Source: Botryotinia globosa
Lineage: Eukaryota; Ascomycota; Leotiomycetes; Helotiales; Sclerotiniaceae
Direction: 5' to 3'
NCBI GenBank assembly: GCA_014898425.1
Contig: RCSZ01000020.1
Coordinates: forward strand, 1-64,000
DNA length: 64,000 nt
This document shows positions 33,430 to 44,782 of the stretch, piece after piece. The notes under the pieces were generated by a model that did not search any database, had not been told where the DNA came from, and saw nothing but the letters and a program-made list of their open reading frames with translations. Position 1 is the stretch's first letter. The number at the start of each line of letters is the position of its first letter. Made by a program: the position numbers and the translations under genes.

Positions 33430-35507
33430 ATGCTCAACCTCAACAAGCAACTCTTCAAATTGTCAAGGACAACACCAGCCTCAAAAATACCTAGCAAAAT
33501 GTCCTTATCTCAGCTTGTGGATTCAAAAACACATTTGATACCAGGTAAGATATCATCTGCGTTTTGATCTCTCGACATTGATACCTGTCATGACCAATTG
33601 GTTCTCATCTGCTCAAATTGGGCTCAATCTACAAACAATACATGACTTGTCTTGTTTCTCATCTGAATCTATCATTGTTCTCTACTTGGCTGTACTAAGT
33701 AAGAATCTTAAACTAACATATCCCTAGGAAAACTGAAAGTTTCGGAGCTATTTTTCGAGGTTCCTTTGGAGTGAGTAATATCCCTAGAGAATTTCTCACA
33801 ACCCCAGCAAACAGCCAGAAGCAGCTGCTTTGAAAAATAAGACTCTAACACCAGCCTACCTCTCTAGCTACTCTAATGAATCAAAAGGCTCAATTCGAAT
33901 ATTCGCACGCAGTGTAATCAAGTATGAGAACCCAGCTACAAAACCCACCGAAGAAGAAACCCGCAAGTCTTCCCAAAAGCCCTGGTTTGTTTACCTCCAA
34001 GGTGGACCAGGTTTTGGATGCAGACCACCTCAAGATTCTCCAATCACCAATGTAGTTCTCGATAAAGGCTATCAAATGTTATATATTGATCAGCGAGGAA
34101 CTGGATTGAGTAATCCTATTTCAGCTGGTACTTTGGCTTTGCAGGGAGATGCTCAACGTCAAGCCGATTATCTTAAGCATTTCAGAGCTGATAATATCGT
34201 GAGGGATTGTGAGGCTATAAGAAAGATACTCACTGATGATTATCCTGAAGAACTCAAGAAGTATGTAATTTTCTTCATTCTATTCCAAGTTGTCATTTCC
34301 AACTGTTCTTTCATCATAACACATTTCTTTCTTCCCGTCCCGTCCCTTCTCAGAACTTTGTTTCTCGACATAGACGAAGTTCATTTCTCATACCGTTGAT
34401 TCCACGTTATGGAAATCCAGAGTGAATACCCGCTAATATCATACAGATGGTCCGTGTTCGGCCAATCATTTGGTGGTTTCTGCATCCTCACATATCTCTC
34501 TTTTCACCACCAAGGTCTACGTGAAGTTTTCACCAGCGGCGGTCTTGCCCCAGTTGGTCACTCGGCCGATCGAGTCTATCGCGCCACCTTTCAAAAAGTA
34601 ATTGAGAGGAACCGAGCCTACTATCAAAAATTTCCCGAAGATGTTGCTGTTGTTCAAGGTCTGGCAATTCACATCAGCGCTAAGAATGGACTACAAATGC
34701 CATCTGGTGGTACATTGACTGTGAGAATGTTCTTAACTATGGGTATTCAGTTTGGGTTCCATGGAGGTTTGGACCTGGTTCATGATATTGTGTTAAGGAT
34801 GAGTTCGGATTTGGATCAGTATTCGTTCGTTACGAAACCTACTCTTAAGGCTATTGAGGATATAGTCAGGTGAGAAGCTTTCATTTTATTCCAACACTAC
34901 CAAATTGCTCTCTATTCCCAATCTTCCCTTAATAAATGGCCATTGACTTTCCCATAGTATGGATAGCAATGTAATCTACGCTATCTTGCACGAATCCATC
35001 TATTGCCAAGGCAAAGCCTCAGACTGGGCCGCCGACCGAGTAAGTTCTCTTCCATCACCTCTATCACCATCCATCTAACGCCTAACTTCCTTGCCACAGG
35101 TAGGAAGATCCCTTTCCGAATTCAAATGGCTCACCGGGCGTCCCCGTTCCCCCTCCTCCCTAATCAGCGAGCCGCTCTTCTTCTCCGGTGAAATGATTTA
35201 TCCCTTCATGTTCGAAACCTCCCCCGAACTTTCCGCCATCTACCCAGCCGCCAAGATCCTAGCCGAACATACAGAATGGCCTCCTCTCTACGACGAATGG
35301 CAATTGGCACGAAATGAAGTTCCCATGTACTCAGCTACGTATGTGGATGACATGTATGTGGATTTTGGGCTCGCGCAGGAAACAGTTAGATTGGTGAGGG
35401 GATGTAAACAGTGGGTTACTAATGTGATGTATCATGATGCTGTCAGGAGTAAGACTGGAGAAATGATGGCGGAACTCTTTGCGCTGAGGGATGATGTTAT
35501 CGATTAG
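33430..35507 (+). CDS. Prolyl iminopeptidase (alpha/beta hydrolase, family S33)
   Basis: Six exons: 33430-33544, 33728-33770, 33868-34260, 34447-34869, 34958-35039, 35100-35507; the frame joins to 487 aa. It removes N-terminal proline from peptides. Seen: an oxyanion-loop GGPG motif (YLQGGPGFG), DQRGTGLSNP, and the nucleophile elbow VFGQSFGGFC (Ser191). An Asp near VDDMYVD and a His in MYHDAVR are the likely rest of the triad. Exon 2 is only 43 nt; its downstream acceptor was chosen at 33867 because it gives the family block PLDYSNESKGSI. Two in-frame starts exist: ATG 33430 adds 23 basic residues (LNKQLFKLSRTTPASKIPSK) resembling a mitochondrial presequence, while ATG 33499 (AAAATG context) gives 464 aa. 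Both may be used. Confidence 0.9.
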
Positions 35508-36433
35508 TAGAAGGAGAGAGAGAGCGTAGGAAGGGAAGGAAAGGGGAGAGACAAAGAAGAAGAAAAAGAAATGATAGAATATGAAGCGAGCATTTATAAT
35601 CCGATGAATTTCGATGCTTCGAGTACAGCTCAACACGCATCTGAATCCCATCCATCAACGTTGAGCTTCACGTTTGGTACAATAAATACCATTAGACTTA
35701 CATACCTACCCAATCGATAAACTGTACACAAACCCTCTCACCCCATCCACACTACCCAAAAAATCACATGTCCCTCAAAACTTCGACTTAAAACCCTGTG
35801 ATCTTTATCGCATCATCTATAAGAGTTACTACCTAGGTAGGTATGTAGGTACCAGGTAGGTATCTGGAAAATATCTCGTCTCTTTTCTTTTCATTTCTTT
35901 TCTTTTAATGTATCTAGGTATCAAAATCAAAGTATTAAATCAATTGTGTTTGTGTTTTAGCTCCTGGTGACTTGATTTATGTGTTTGTATTTGTATTTGT
36001 AGGTTTGAAGATTTGACTCTAGAGTCCAGAAAAATGAGGTACCGACCAGTGAGGCGAGGTGAGGTGAGGTGAGATTTCTTTCTACTGTGCATGATATCCA
36101 GGTATTCAGGCGTGTAGATATTATCCAATCTTTCGGAATTCGATTCGCACTACCACCCACATAAACAACCTCAATATATGTATCAATACAATATAATACA
36201 ACATATATCTCCCGATATCCTATTCGTATTAATCTTATTGTCCCAAATGATGGATTTACATCAATTCTATTCTATTCTGTACAAATACCACGCTCATTAC
36301 GAACCAACCCTCCAATCCCCAGCATCTCCTCCCTCCCTACCCACACCCCGAAACTCCATCATAAAATCACCGTTAACTCCCCGCTCCCAGGAAAGCGAGC
36401 TAGATTACAACTCCAAATTCCAAACAAGCGCTC
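35508..36433. other. Convergent intergenic region with CCTAGGTAGG motifs
   Basis: 926 bp between facing genes. Begins with a purine-rich run (gaaggagagagagagcg). It holds ctacctaggtaggtatgtaggtacc near 35831, a CTTTTCTTTTC run near 35880 and GTGAGGCGAGGTGAGGTGAGG near 36048. No coding sequence is supported. Confidence 0.5.
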
Positions 36434-38009
36434 TCACATCGCTTTCCCTTTTCTTTCTCCACAAGCGCCACAGAACGCGACGTCTCCGGCGTTGATGTAC
36501 GATCCGTTTCTGCAAACGGCACTTGTGCATTTCCATGATTTGTGTACGTCTTTGGGACGGAGAATGTTGGCGCAGATGGTGCAGGTCAGGGAATAGGGTG
36601 GGTTTTCTAGGGAGCAGGTGGGACAGGTTGGTGGAGATGAGGATGAGGATGGGGATGGAGATTTGGTCTTTGGAGGCGCCGAATTAAGAGGAGGTGTTTG
36701 TAGTTTGGTTTCGGGGGCTATAGCGATGGACGATCTTGGTTTGATCAAAGGTGTTTTTGCTGTGGGGGTATTCGTCTCGATATTTTCGCTTCGAGTCGGT
36801 TTTTCTGTCTTTGAAGACCCTGGCCTATTTGGTGTCGCTTCTTCTTGCGATCCCCGTTTAACCTTTGATGAGCTATCCGGTTTGAAGTATCTTTCAATAC
36901 TCTCCATCCCCCTCAGCTCCTCGAACTCTCTCTTCGCATCCTCATTATCTCTATCCTCATCTTCACAAACTTTCACCATTCCCCTCCCCTTTCGATCCAC
37001 AAGTCTACTTCCATCAAGATCGAGTGCATCATCTGGTTCAGGCTTGATGTACATTTCATCTTCCACATCACTTTCTGCTTCGCTGTCGGTGACTAGATCT
37101 TCGTCTTTAATGTCTGGCTCTTCTTTTTTAACTTCGAAACGGGCTAATGCAGCAGCAGCGCGAAGTTCTCGGCCTCGTTTACTACTGGCCACTTTAGGCT
37201 TGGAAAGATTCGTTTTACCTTTCTCAAGAGCGACTTTTGCAGCGACGTCTTCTCCTACTGCGGTCGGTTGAATTAGTACTGTGCTTCGAGATTGAATAAA
37301 AGGTGTAACATGAGTATGAGATAGATGCCAGACTCACAAGCAACTCCATTAACACCAAATTTCTTTCTAATTCTCCTCTCTTTCTGCTCCTTATTCGTGA
37401 TCTTTGGCTTTGCCTTCCTCTTCTTCCCTCCCCCTCTCGACTTAAAAGTTCCACCACATAAATGTTCCGGCAATACCTCTCCCTCACTCAAATGATCTCC
37501 CATAAACGCACCATCTTTCAATAGTGCACCTTGTCCCCAAAGTCCATCACCCTTATATCCCCTCTCCCATAGCCCCTTCATCTCCGCCGAATATTCATTT
37601 CTAACTTTCCAGAATGCTCCAGAATGATTCATTTGTTTACAATGCGCCAACTCATGCATCATAACCATCTGAACAAATTTAAACGGCAGCCATCTGCCCG
37701 TTGAAGGCGATTTAAGCACAAGCTGTATGACTTCTCCGTTATTGAAATTGCGACCTGCATGTTTGATTAGTATATCCGGCATGAGTTGAGAAGGGGGAAC
37801 ATACCCCAGAATTCCAAGTTGGGCGGATATTCTTCTAGTGATGCGACAGCGAGATGGTGTCTGTTCATTATGGGAGTACATTGTGCAGCAATTCGTTCTA
37901 GAAATTCTTGAGACTTGGATTGATCTTCACCAGAGAGGGGTTTGATGAAGACGATGTTATTATTTGGTTGTGTTCTTTTGGCGTTGATTCTCTCCCAACC
38001 TAAAGGCAT
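36434..38009 (-). CDS. WSS1: Wss1-like WLM-domain metalloprotease
   Basis: Exons 38009-37805, 37754-37338 and 37257-36434 give 481 aa. The WLM domain carries the zinc-protease motif MMHELAHCKQMNHS: His102, Glu103, His106 and His112 in an HExxHxxxxxH pattern. The middle is acidic and disordered. The tail has a RanBP2-type zinc finger (CPTCSLENPPYSLTCTIC) and a second Cys cluster (KCTSAVCRNG then FCGACGERK). Yeast Wss1 is a DNA-dependent protease that cuts DNA-protein crosslinks and binds SUMO and Cdc48. The short hydrophobic-acidic motif GEDVAAKV and possible SIM-like stretches fit but do not prove SUMO binding. Introns are 50 and 80 nt, both canonical. It is convergent with the peptidase gene. 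Confidence 0.88.
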
Positions 38010-38257
38010 GATGTCGATTATTTAATGGAGTGAGTGAAGATGGTATTTGTACCAGCAAATAAACGTCTTCTTATGTATATTGAGGGGGAGATTGAGGTAG
38101 GTACCTAGGTAGGTAGTGATAGAAAGAACCTGATGTGATAAGAGGCGATAACGATAAGGCTTCGCGTGTAGAAAAGAACGCGCTCAGAGCGCCTTATCAC
38201 GTGCGATATTACTCAAGGACAGTGCTTGGTCCACATCTGCCTGACCGACGCAAGCTC

Positions 38258-38488
38258 TACGTAACCGAAAAAAGCGGGAGAAAATAAATACCATCTGAAA
38301 TACTTCAATAATTTGAATTTCTTTTCAATATTATATGAAATATATACAGTCTTGATTATCAATGTAAAAAAGCGTAAATTTTCATTTGCTCTTCTCAAAT
38401 TCGAACATTTGATTTAAAACAAATTTATAATCTATTAATGAAGTCCTTTAAAAGGGTACTCAATTCCGCCTCTTATTTCGGTTACGTA
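38258..38488. mobile_element. MITE-like element with 13-bp perfect terminal inverted repeats
   Basis: TACGTAACCGAAA at 38258-38270 is matched exactly in inverse by TTTCGGTTACGTA at 38476-38488. The 205 bp between are AT-rich and non-coding. Size and structure fit a non-autonomous DNA transposon remnant. Target-site duplication is not obvious, and only one copy is visible in this window. Confidence 0.4.
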
Positions 38489-38590
38489 ACCTTAGAGACA
38501 TTTTCCTTTTCAGTTTCAGATTTTTTTCGGGGCAGAGTTATCTCCCCGACCTTGACCTCTCATAGCCAAGGTATTACTACAGTACTAGTC

Positions 38591-39027
38591 AACTGCTATC
38601 AACCGAAATCCATTTTCATATCAAAAATCAGCTTTTTATTATATTTTCAAATACAAAAATCTTTATAATCTATAATTCAAATTATTTAAAAATTTATTTT
38701 TATAAAGTTTTTATAATAATAATTAATATTTTCAAATTTTCAAATTTTCAAAAAATTTATATAATTAAATTAAAAAATTAATAAAATTATTTGATTTTTA
38801 CTTATTCTATTAAAAAATTTGATTATTTCAAAAATACTATAATTTTCTATTTATATAATTTGATTAATAAAACCCCTAAAAATAATTTGTTTTATTTTTA
38901 TTATATTTTTATGAAAAAAAATTAACTGATATAAAGAAATATTTATATTATATTATAAATTATAAAGAAATCTATAATTATAAATGATAAGTTTTAGTGT
39001 AAAAAGGTGTTTAGGCTGATAGCAATT
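38591..39027. mobile_element. Second inverted-repeat-bounded AT-rich segment
   Basis: AACTGCTATCAACC at 38591 and its inverse partner at 39014-39027 (AATTGCTATCAGCC when reversed) match at 12 of 14 positions; both mismatches are transitions. The 409 bp inside are extremely AT-rich with no coding signal. It could be a RIP-damaged MITE or chance similarity. Confidence 0.3.
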
Positions 39028-39413
39028 AGCATTAATTATATAAACTTTATACTATCTTTATATACCGAGGCCCGGATTAGGTTCCATAGTATATGTTTCC
39101 TCAACCTTGGAAGTAGTAATAAATCAATTGTATAAATGATTGAATGTGGGGAGCTTGGAAAGAGCCGCTCCGAAATACTTGACAACTAGCTTGATGTTAG
39201 AGTGGTAAGCGGTCGTATGTGCCACATCAGTAGACCCCAGATATAGTTGTCTGTTTCTTCTATATATACTACTATTTCCTTTGAGATGTATTTGGCTTTC
39301 GTATGCTCAGTCCTCCTTCTTCAAGTGTTCTTGTTATATTCTTCCTATACTTTACTTTCGATACCATATACCATCTCATAAACCAGACCAAAGTCTTCCC
39401 GATAGTTTTCTCT

Positions 39414-40908
39414 ATGATGTCAGCATCCACTCAATCCAAGAAACCCTTCCATGTCGCTGTTTGCGGTATGTTTCAACCTAAAAATCAAAGTAAATTTCAC
39501 CTAATAACCATTCAGGCGGAGGTATCGGTGGATTATGTATGGCAATTGGTCTCATAAAACAAAACATTCCATGTATAGTATATGAAGCCGCGCCTGTATT
39601 TGCCGAAATTGTATGGTCACACGTTTCCCTTTATAAATTACTCTGATGCTCATATTCCACAGGGTGCAGGAGTATCATTCGGGCCCAATTCCATCAGAGC
39701 AATGGAATTGATAGATCCAGCTATCAAAAGGGGCTTTAATAATTGCGTAACCTACAATGGATCACCAGAAGAAAGAGATGTCTGGTTTGATTTCCGGATA
39801 GGCACGTCCGAAGAAGGCTGGAAAGCCTTCAAAACAGGAAAACCACCAGTTAAAGAAGGAGATTTCCTGGCTAAAGTTGTGGCGGAAGGTTATGGACAAG
39901 CTTCTGTTCACAGAGCTCACTTTCTCGATGAATTGGTTAAATTGATTCCAAAGGAAATCGCACAATTTGGAAAGAGAGTTGAGAAGGTAGAGGAGAAGGG
40001 AAGTAGGCTATTGATGACTTTCCAGGATGGAACGACGGCAGAGGCAGATGCGGTGATTGGGTGTGATGGCATTAAATCGAGGACGAGACATATGGTTCTT
40101 GGTAATGATCATGAAGCCACTTCACCGGTGTTTAGTGGGAAGTATGCATATAGAGGTCTGATTCCCATGGAAAAGGCGATTGGAGCTGTTGGAGAATATC
40201 TAGCCAAAAACAGCCAAATGTATCTGGGCCATAAGAGTCACGTAAGTATTCTTCCCTCATCTGATTCAACACACAATAATATCCCTTTAGATCTTAACAT
40301 TCCCCATTGAAAAAGGCGCCACAATGAATGTCGTAGCTTTTCAAACACAACCGGATGGAAAATGGGAAAATGAAACATGGGTCATCCCAATGAAAGAGTC
40401 AGATATGTTCTCTGATTTTGAAGGCTGGGGTAAAGATGCAAAACAAATTTTATCGCTCATGGAAAAACCAGACGTCTGGGCTCTCTTCGATCACCCTCCT
40501 GCTCCAACTTACTATAAAGGCAGGCTTGTGCTCTTAGGTGACGCAGCTCATGCAAGTACTCCCCATCAAGGAGCAGGTGCAGGGCAAGCTATCGAAGATG
40601 CTTTTGTTTTGAGTAATTTACTCGGAGACTGTAAAGAAGTGGGTGAAATTGAAAGAGCATTTAGAGCGTACGACGAGATTAGGAGGCCGAGAAGTCAAAA
40701 AGTAGTGAAGACGAGTAGAGAGGCAGCAGAACTTTACGAATTCGAAAATGAGGAGGATGTGGGGAGTAATGGCGCAGATGTGAATATTGAGAGTATGAAG
40801 AAGAAATTGGTGGAGAGGTGCAAGTGGATTTGGAATGAAGATCTAGGGGCGCAGCTGGATAGTGCTAGGAGGGCTATGAGGACCGGAGGTGGCATGGGGA
40901 ATCTTTAA
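39414..40908 (+). CDS. FAD-dependent aromatic monooxygenase (salicylate-hydroxylase-like)
   Basis: Exons 39414-39465, 39516-39610, 39663-40241 and 40291-40908, with introns of 49-52 nt, give 447 aa. Class A flavin monooxygenases hydroxylate aromatic or related rings using NAD(P)H and O2. Seen: the N-terminal FAD-binding Rossmann motif VAVCGGGIGGLCMAIGL with acidic end (VYEAAP), the middle DG-type motif (DAVIGCDGIKSRTR) and the second FAD motif LLGDAAHASTPHQGAGAGQ near residue 326. The substrate cannot be told from sequence; salicylate hydroxylase is only the closest named family. There is no membrane anchor. ATG occurs twice in tandem at the start (39414 and 39417). No other biosynthetic genes adjoin it, so a stand-alone catabolic or detoxifying role is more likely than a metabolite cluster. 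Confidence 0.9.
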
Positions 40909-41342
40909 ACGGTGAGAGGGATTTGGAATGTATGTTGGACAGCAACCTATATGAGGGTGAGACAAGATGTAAAATATTTTCTATTTTTGTTGCTGTGTGG
41001 TTTTGAAAGCGCACCTGGGAGAACTGCAAATAATTATCTAGGTACTGGAGGATTTATGTTAAAGCAGTAGCTCATACAGTTCAACATTTATGATCTCAGT
41101 ATACGGAATCAGCGTATCGTACGATCCTTCTCACCAATTCTTTGGTGGGGAAGTTCTCCTGAAACAATTTACAGCTATATCCTTCGCGTCAATCGATTTC
41201 TTGTCTTGTTTCGATCAACATCTCCAGCAAGTTTGTCTACAAGAGACGGTACCATATATCTGACTATTCGGGGACTTCAAAGTCTAGCTTAGACATCAAA
41301 AGCAAGGAGACGTCGTCTCTCTCAGCGTTTCATCCGATTCGT
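40909..41342. other. Convergent 3' ends of the monooxygenase gene and TEL2
   Basis: 434 bp between facing stop codons. Left half is AT-rich with TATTTTCTATTTTTG near 40973; no coding sequence is supported. Confidence 0.5.
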
Positions 41343-44300
41343 CTACGTAAACCCCACCACATCCCCCACCATAAGCCTCTGCCACTTCTCCACACACTCC
41401 CCAATTCTGACCAACACGCCCGCAGCAAGTAATCTCCTCTTCTCATCTTCCTCACTCCCCGTGCCAATCCCTTTAAAAACCCCTTCAACCCACTCCCTCG
41501 TCTCCAATAGTTCCCTCCCGTGTCTTTCCGCCAGACCCCTAAGATCTGCATCATTAATCTCCAAAATTGCCATGAAAGAAAACAGAAGCGCTTCTTGCAC
41601 CACCGTATCTGTCATCGCTTGCATTCTTAAACCAAGACATAAATCCCAAAATTCGCTCGTCATTTGTGGAAGACTTAGTGTTGATTGTCCGGAAGAGTGG
41701 AGGATTATACTAAGGGTTTTGAGAAAGAGGCTGAGGAGATAGGGTTGGAAAGCGATGTTGGAGGAAGAGTTTGAACCGTAGGCTTTGAGATGAATGAAAA
41801 AGCGACCGGTTAAGGGGAAGAAAAACGAGGTAGAGACGATTTTGGCAAGGGCATTGGAAATAGGCTTTTTGCGCTTTTTCTCGACCTCGAGGCGCGAGGA
41901 AAAAGTGCGGACCTTAAGAATATTTGGACCACTTAAGCTATCGGCTGTTTGGGCTGCAAGAGGCGCGAGGAAAGTCTTTTGCAAACTGCTGGCTAAGGCT
42001 TCGACGGGGTTAGAAGTTGCGCTGAGAGCGGTAAGAGCAGGTTTTGAAGGGGATGAAGAATAGTATTTATGCATTGCTTCTGGGAGCTTTTTTGATGGGA
42101 AAGACGATGAAGATGAAGATGAACCAGTGGCATTGGTGAGAGACTTGTCTTCAGAACCATGGCCACCTAGCTCCCGAGCTCCGAGACCAAGTGTGGTAAG
42201 AATAGCAGCACGCTGAGCCAGAGAGTAATCGCCATCAAAGAATGTTTTGGAAAACCATTGGCCCATTTTTTCTGGAAGTGCAATGAGGATGGCGATCATA
42301 GCTCGTGAGCGCATTTCTTGGAAGTTCTCGATATCATATTTGTCTTGCAAACCAACAAGAAGAGTTGCGATTTCTTCGGCGTGAGAACTGACCTCTGTGC
42401 CAAAATTGGCTTTACGCCGTATCAAGGGAGCTGCAGTAGTAAGTGCTAGTTTTTGACGATCGTAATTTTCAGTATCTCTTAGATAGGTGATGAGATCACG
42501 AATATAGACTGGAGCTGTCGGTTTATTTCTGATGACAAGTGTTGGATCTTCGTCAGAGTCTTCGTCATCGGAATCGGGTTTGGCATAAGGAGTAAGTCCA
42601 TCGTCATCAGATTCTACTTCGTCATCGTCTTCAATTTCTTCGATAGAGATAATTTTAGAATTTCCTTTGAGGGGATCTGGTTTTGACGCTGGCTTGGACT
42701 TTGCAGCTTTCGCTGTTTTCAATATTTTTGGAACAAACGTCGACTTGAGAGGCTCGAGATTACCGGTTGTATCCGATACGTTTACCAAACTCTTGTACCA
42801 TTTTGCTTCGGATGTTTTAGTATCTTCAATCTTAAAATCCATAGTGTTATCTCCTTTATCGACTAAGCTGGACATGGCTTCTCCAATGACCATACCCAAG
42901 AAGCGTGCTCGAGGTGATGATGCAGCTAATCTATTTGAAACAACACTCAAATGAGAACCCGACCTCATGATCATTGCAAGTCGAAGAGGCGACATTCTAC
43001 AAACGTATCCGGCAGACAGGAGGAGAACTTGTGCATGTACTTGGAATCGTGTTAGCAAAGGAATGGTATTTGATTTCTTGAAGTAGCATACCTTCTTGTT
43101 GCAAGGTAGGTGCATGTCTAATATACAAATTATCACCAAACTGGCTCAAGCTTCTTTCCAATATGCTTTCCATATCCTTCTTACTGTTTGAGAGGGATGC
43201 GATTACAGCACGTCGAATTGCCACACCCTCGCCTATACCAGCCCCCGAAGAGTTTGTCAACCAAGATATCAGATGATCTTTCCGCGACTCGTTATCAGCG
43301 ATTAGCATGCTAATGAGCCTAGCCGCTGCTGATACGATGACTGCATTTGGTTGCCACCACTTCTCATCGTCCTCGGATGTGATATCCAATGATAGATTAT
43401 CCCATGACAGTAGGTTTAGAAATGTATAAAGTAGATTTCGTTGTTCAAAGCTTGGAAGATATCCATATAGCTTCAAGAACTTTGCTGCGTGTTCTTCTGT
43501 TTGTAAGAGTAGAGAGCCTAAAATCTCTTTGGCAATATTATCTGGACCCCGGTGAGCGATGAAATTAAATCAATCCAATGAGCAGTCTTACCAATATGAC
43601 CGAGCCTAAGACACTTCCCAAAGAGCTCGTTGCAGCTCTTCCATGCTTGCTCGGAGTCTTGTGGCAGGGCTTTCAACCAGAAGATGATATTTTGGCCCAA
43701 CCATCTGCTATAAGAGCCTCCATCGGCAACCCAATACTTGTCATTTGGCTGTTTACTGAGTTCGTTAGAGATTGCTTCGGCCTCAGCAGTGATGCCAATG
43801 ATCTTTCCACTCCCTATCAAGGTCAAGAACTCGTTGAAAAGAACTCTCTGCTTGATAGGGATATCGGATGAACTAGTGATAGTGTTCCAGAGCTTTTCGA
43901 TAGTGCTTTCCCCTTCAAGAACCTCAACACAGAGTCGCAGCTGTATTTTTAGACTCTCTTCGATACTTGAACCTATACATGGTTAGATCATCAAATGAAT
44001 ATCTTATTTAGACCTAGGTTTCGGATAGCTCACCTCCTATATTCCTTTTTGTCTCCTTCGACTGCTGCGTAAGTCGCTTCAAATTCAGTAATATAGCATT
44101 AATACCGGTTGTACTTCGAATTGATTTAAGCAGTAATTTGAGAATAGGAGAGTGTTTGCTCTTTTTGGCATTGCCGCCTGGATCATGAAATATACTCCAG
44201 TAATTGGGTGTGACTTCAGACACCAAAACATGAACCAGCTGAGAAGCCAGGGGGCCTGGAGAAGTAATACTAAAATCTGTTTTATTATCAAGAAATTCCA

Positions 44301-44505
44301 GAGCCGACCTCAAGTCGTCAAAACTGGGCTGATTTTTCAGAGTTTCCAATGCTTGTTCAGCGCTTGATATGTGTATAGGATTTGAATGGGTCTTCTTGAC
44401 TGGCTGGATTAATGGTGAAGAGGTAGAAACCTCAATAAGAGCATTTTCATCTTTTTGCTCTTGTCTCTTATAGACTATACTCACGGGTGTGAGCAGATCA
44501 TCCAT
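41343..44505 (-). CDS. TEL2: Telomere length regulation protein TEL2 (TELO2 family)
   Basis: Exons 44505-44034, 43972-43592, 43541-43092 and 43039-41343 give 999 aa; three introns of 50-61 nt all fall in phase 1. Tel2 is the scaffold of the TTT complex (Tel2-Tti1-Tti2), which with Hsp90 and R2TP matures PIKK kinases (ATM/Tel1, ATR/Mec1, TOR). The conserved domain lies at about residues 608-725: YIRDLITYLRDTENYDRQK, APLIRRKANFG, EMRSRAMIAILIALPEKMGQ and AQRAAILTTLGLGARELGG. An acidic linker (EEIEDDDEVESDDD) just before it is the likely CK2-phosphorylated site that recruits R2TP; phosphorylation is inferred from the family. The rest is helical repeat. It is head-to-head with UBA3. Confidence 0.93.
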
Positions 44506-44782
44506 AGCTGCATTAAGTTTATTTAATGAACGATCCCGACTAGATTGTTGGATTCAAGTAATATTCTGATTCTTAGAGTATTTAGAAAAGCTAGGTACAC
44601 GCCGGGCAATCGCGTCTAGCGCGTTTGCGATAGCGCTAAAAAGCTCATGCACCTCGATAAGAGGACACTCCATTTCTAACAGCTCCGAGCTATTTCGATC
44701 ATACAATTCTCCTTCTCTACAACAAATTCCTTTACCGCAGCAAAATACTCGAGAAACTCTTAAATACTCAAGTCCTCTAACT
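44506..44782. promoter_or_regulatory. Shared 277-bp promoter between TEL2 and UBA3
   Basis: The two start codons diverge across 277 bp. The stretch carries CGCGTCTAGCGCGTTTGCGATAGCGC near 44610, a cluster of CGCG/GCGC words unlike the AT-rich flanks, which may bind a shared factor. No TATA box is clear. Confidence 0.45.

Larger units (their letters stand above)
38010..39413. other. AT-rich island between WSS1 and the monooxygenase gene
   Basis: From about 38290 to 39060 the sequence is strongly AT-rich, unlike both flanks, with a GC-normal patch at 38520-38610. The island contains two inverted-repeat structures listed separately. It also must carry the WSS1 promoter (left) and the monooxygenase promoter (right). 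No protein gene is supported. Confidence 0.6.

Noticed and set aside
38010..41342. Secondary-metabolite cluster around the FAD monooxygenase
   Set aside because: Neighbours are WSS1 and TEL2; there is no synthase, transporter or regulator nearby.
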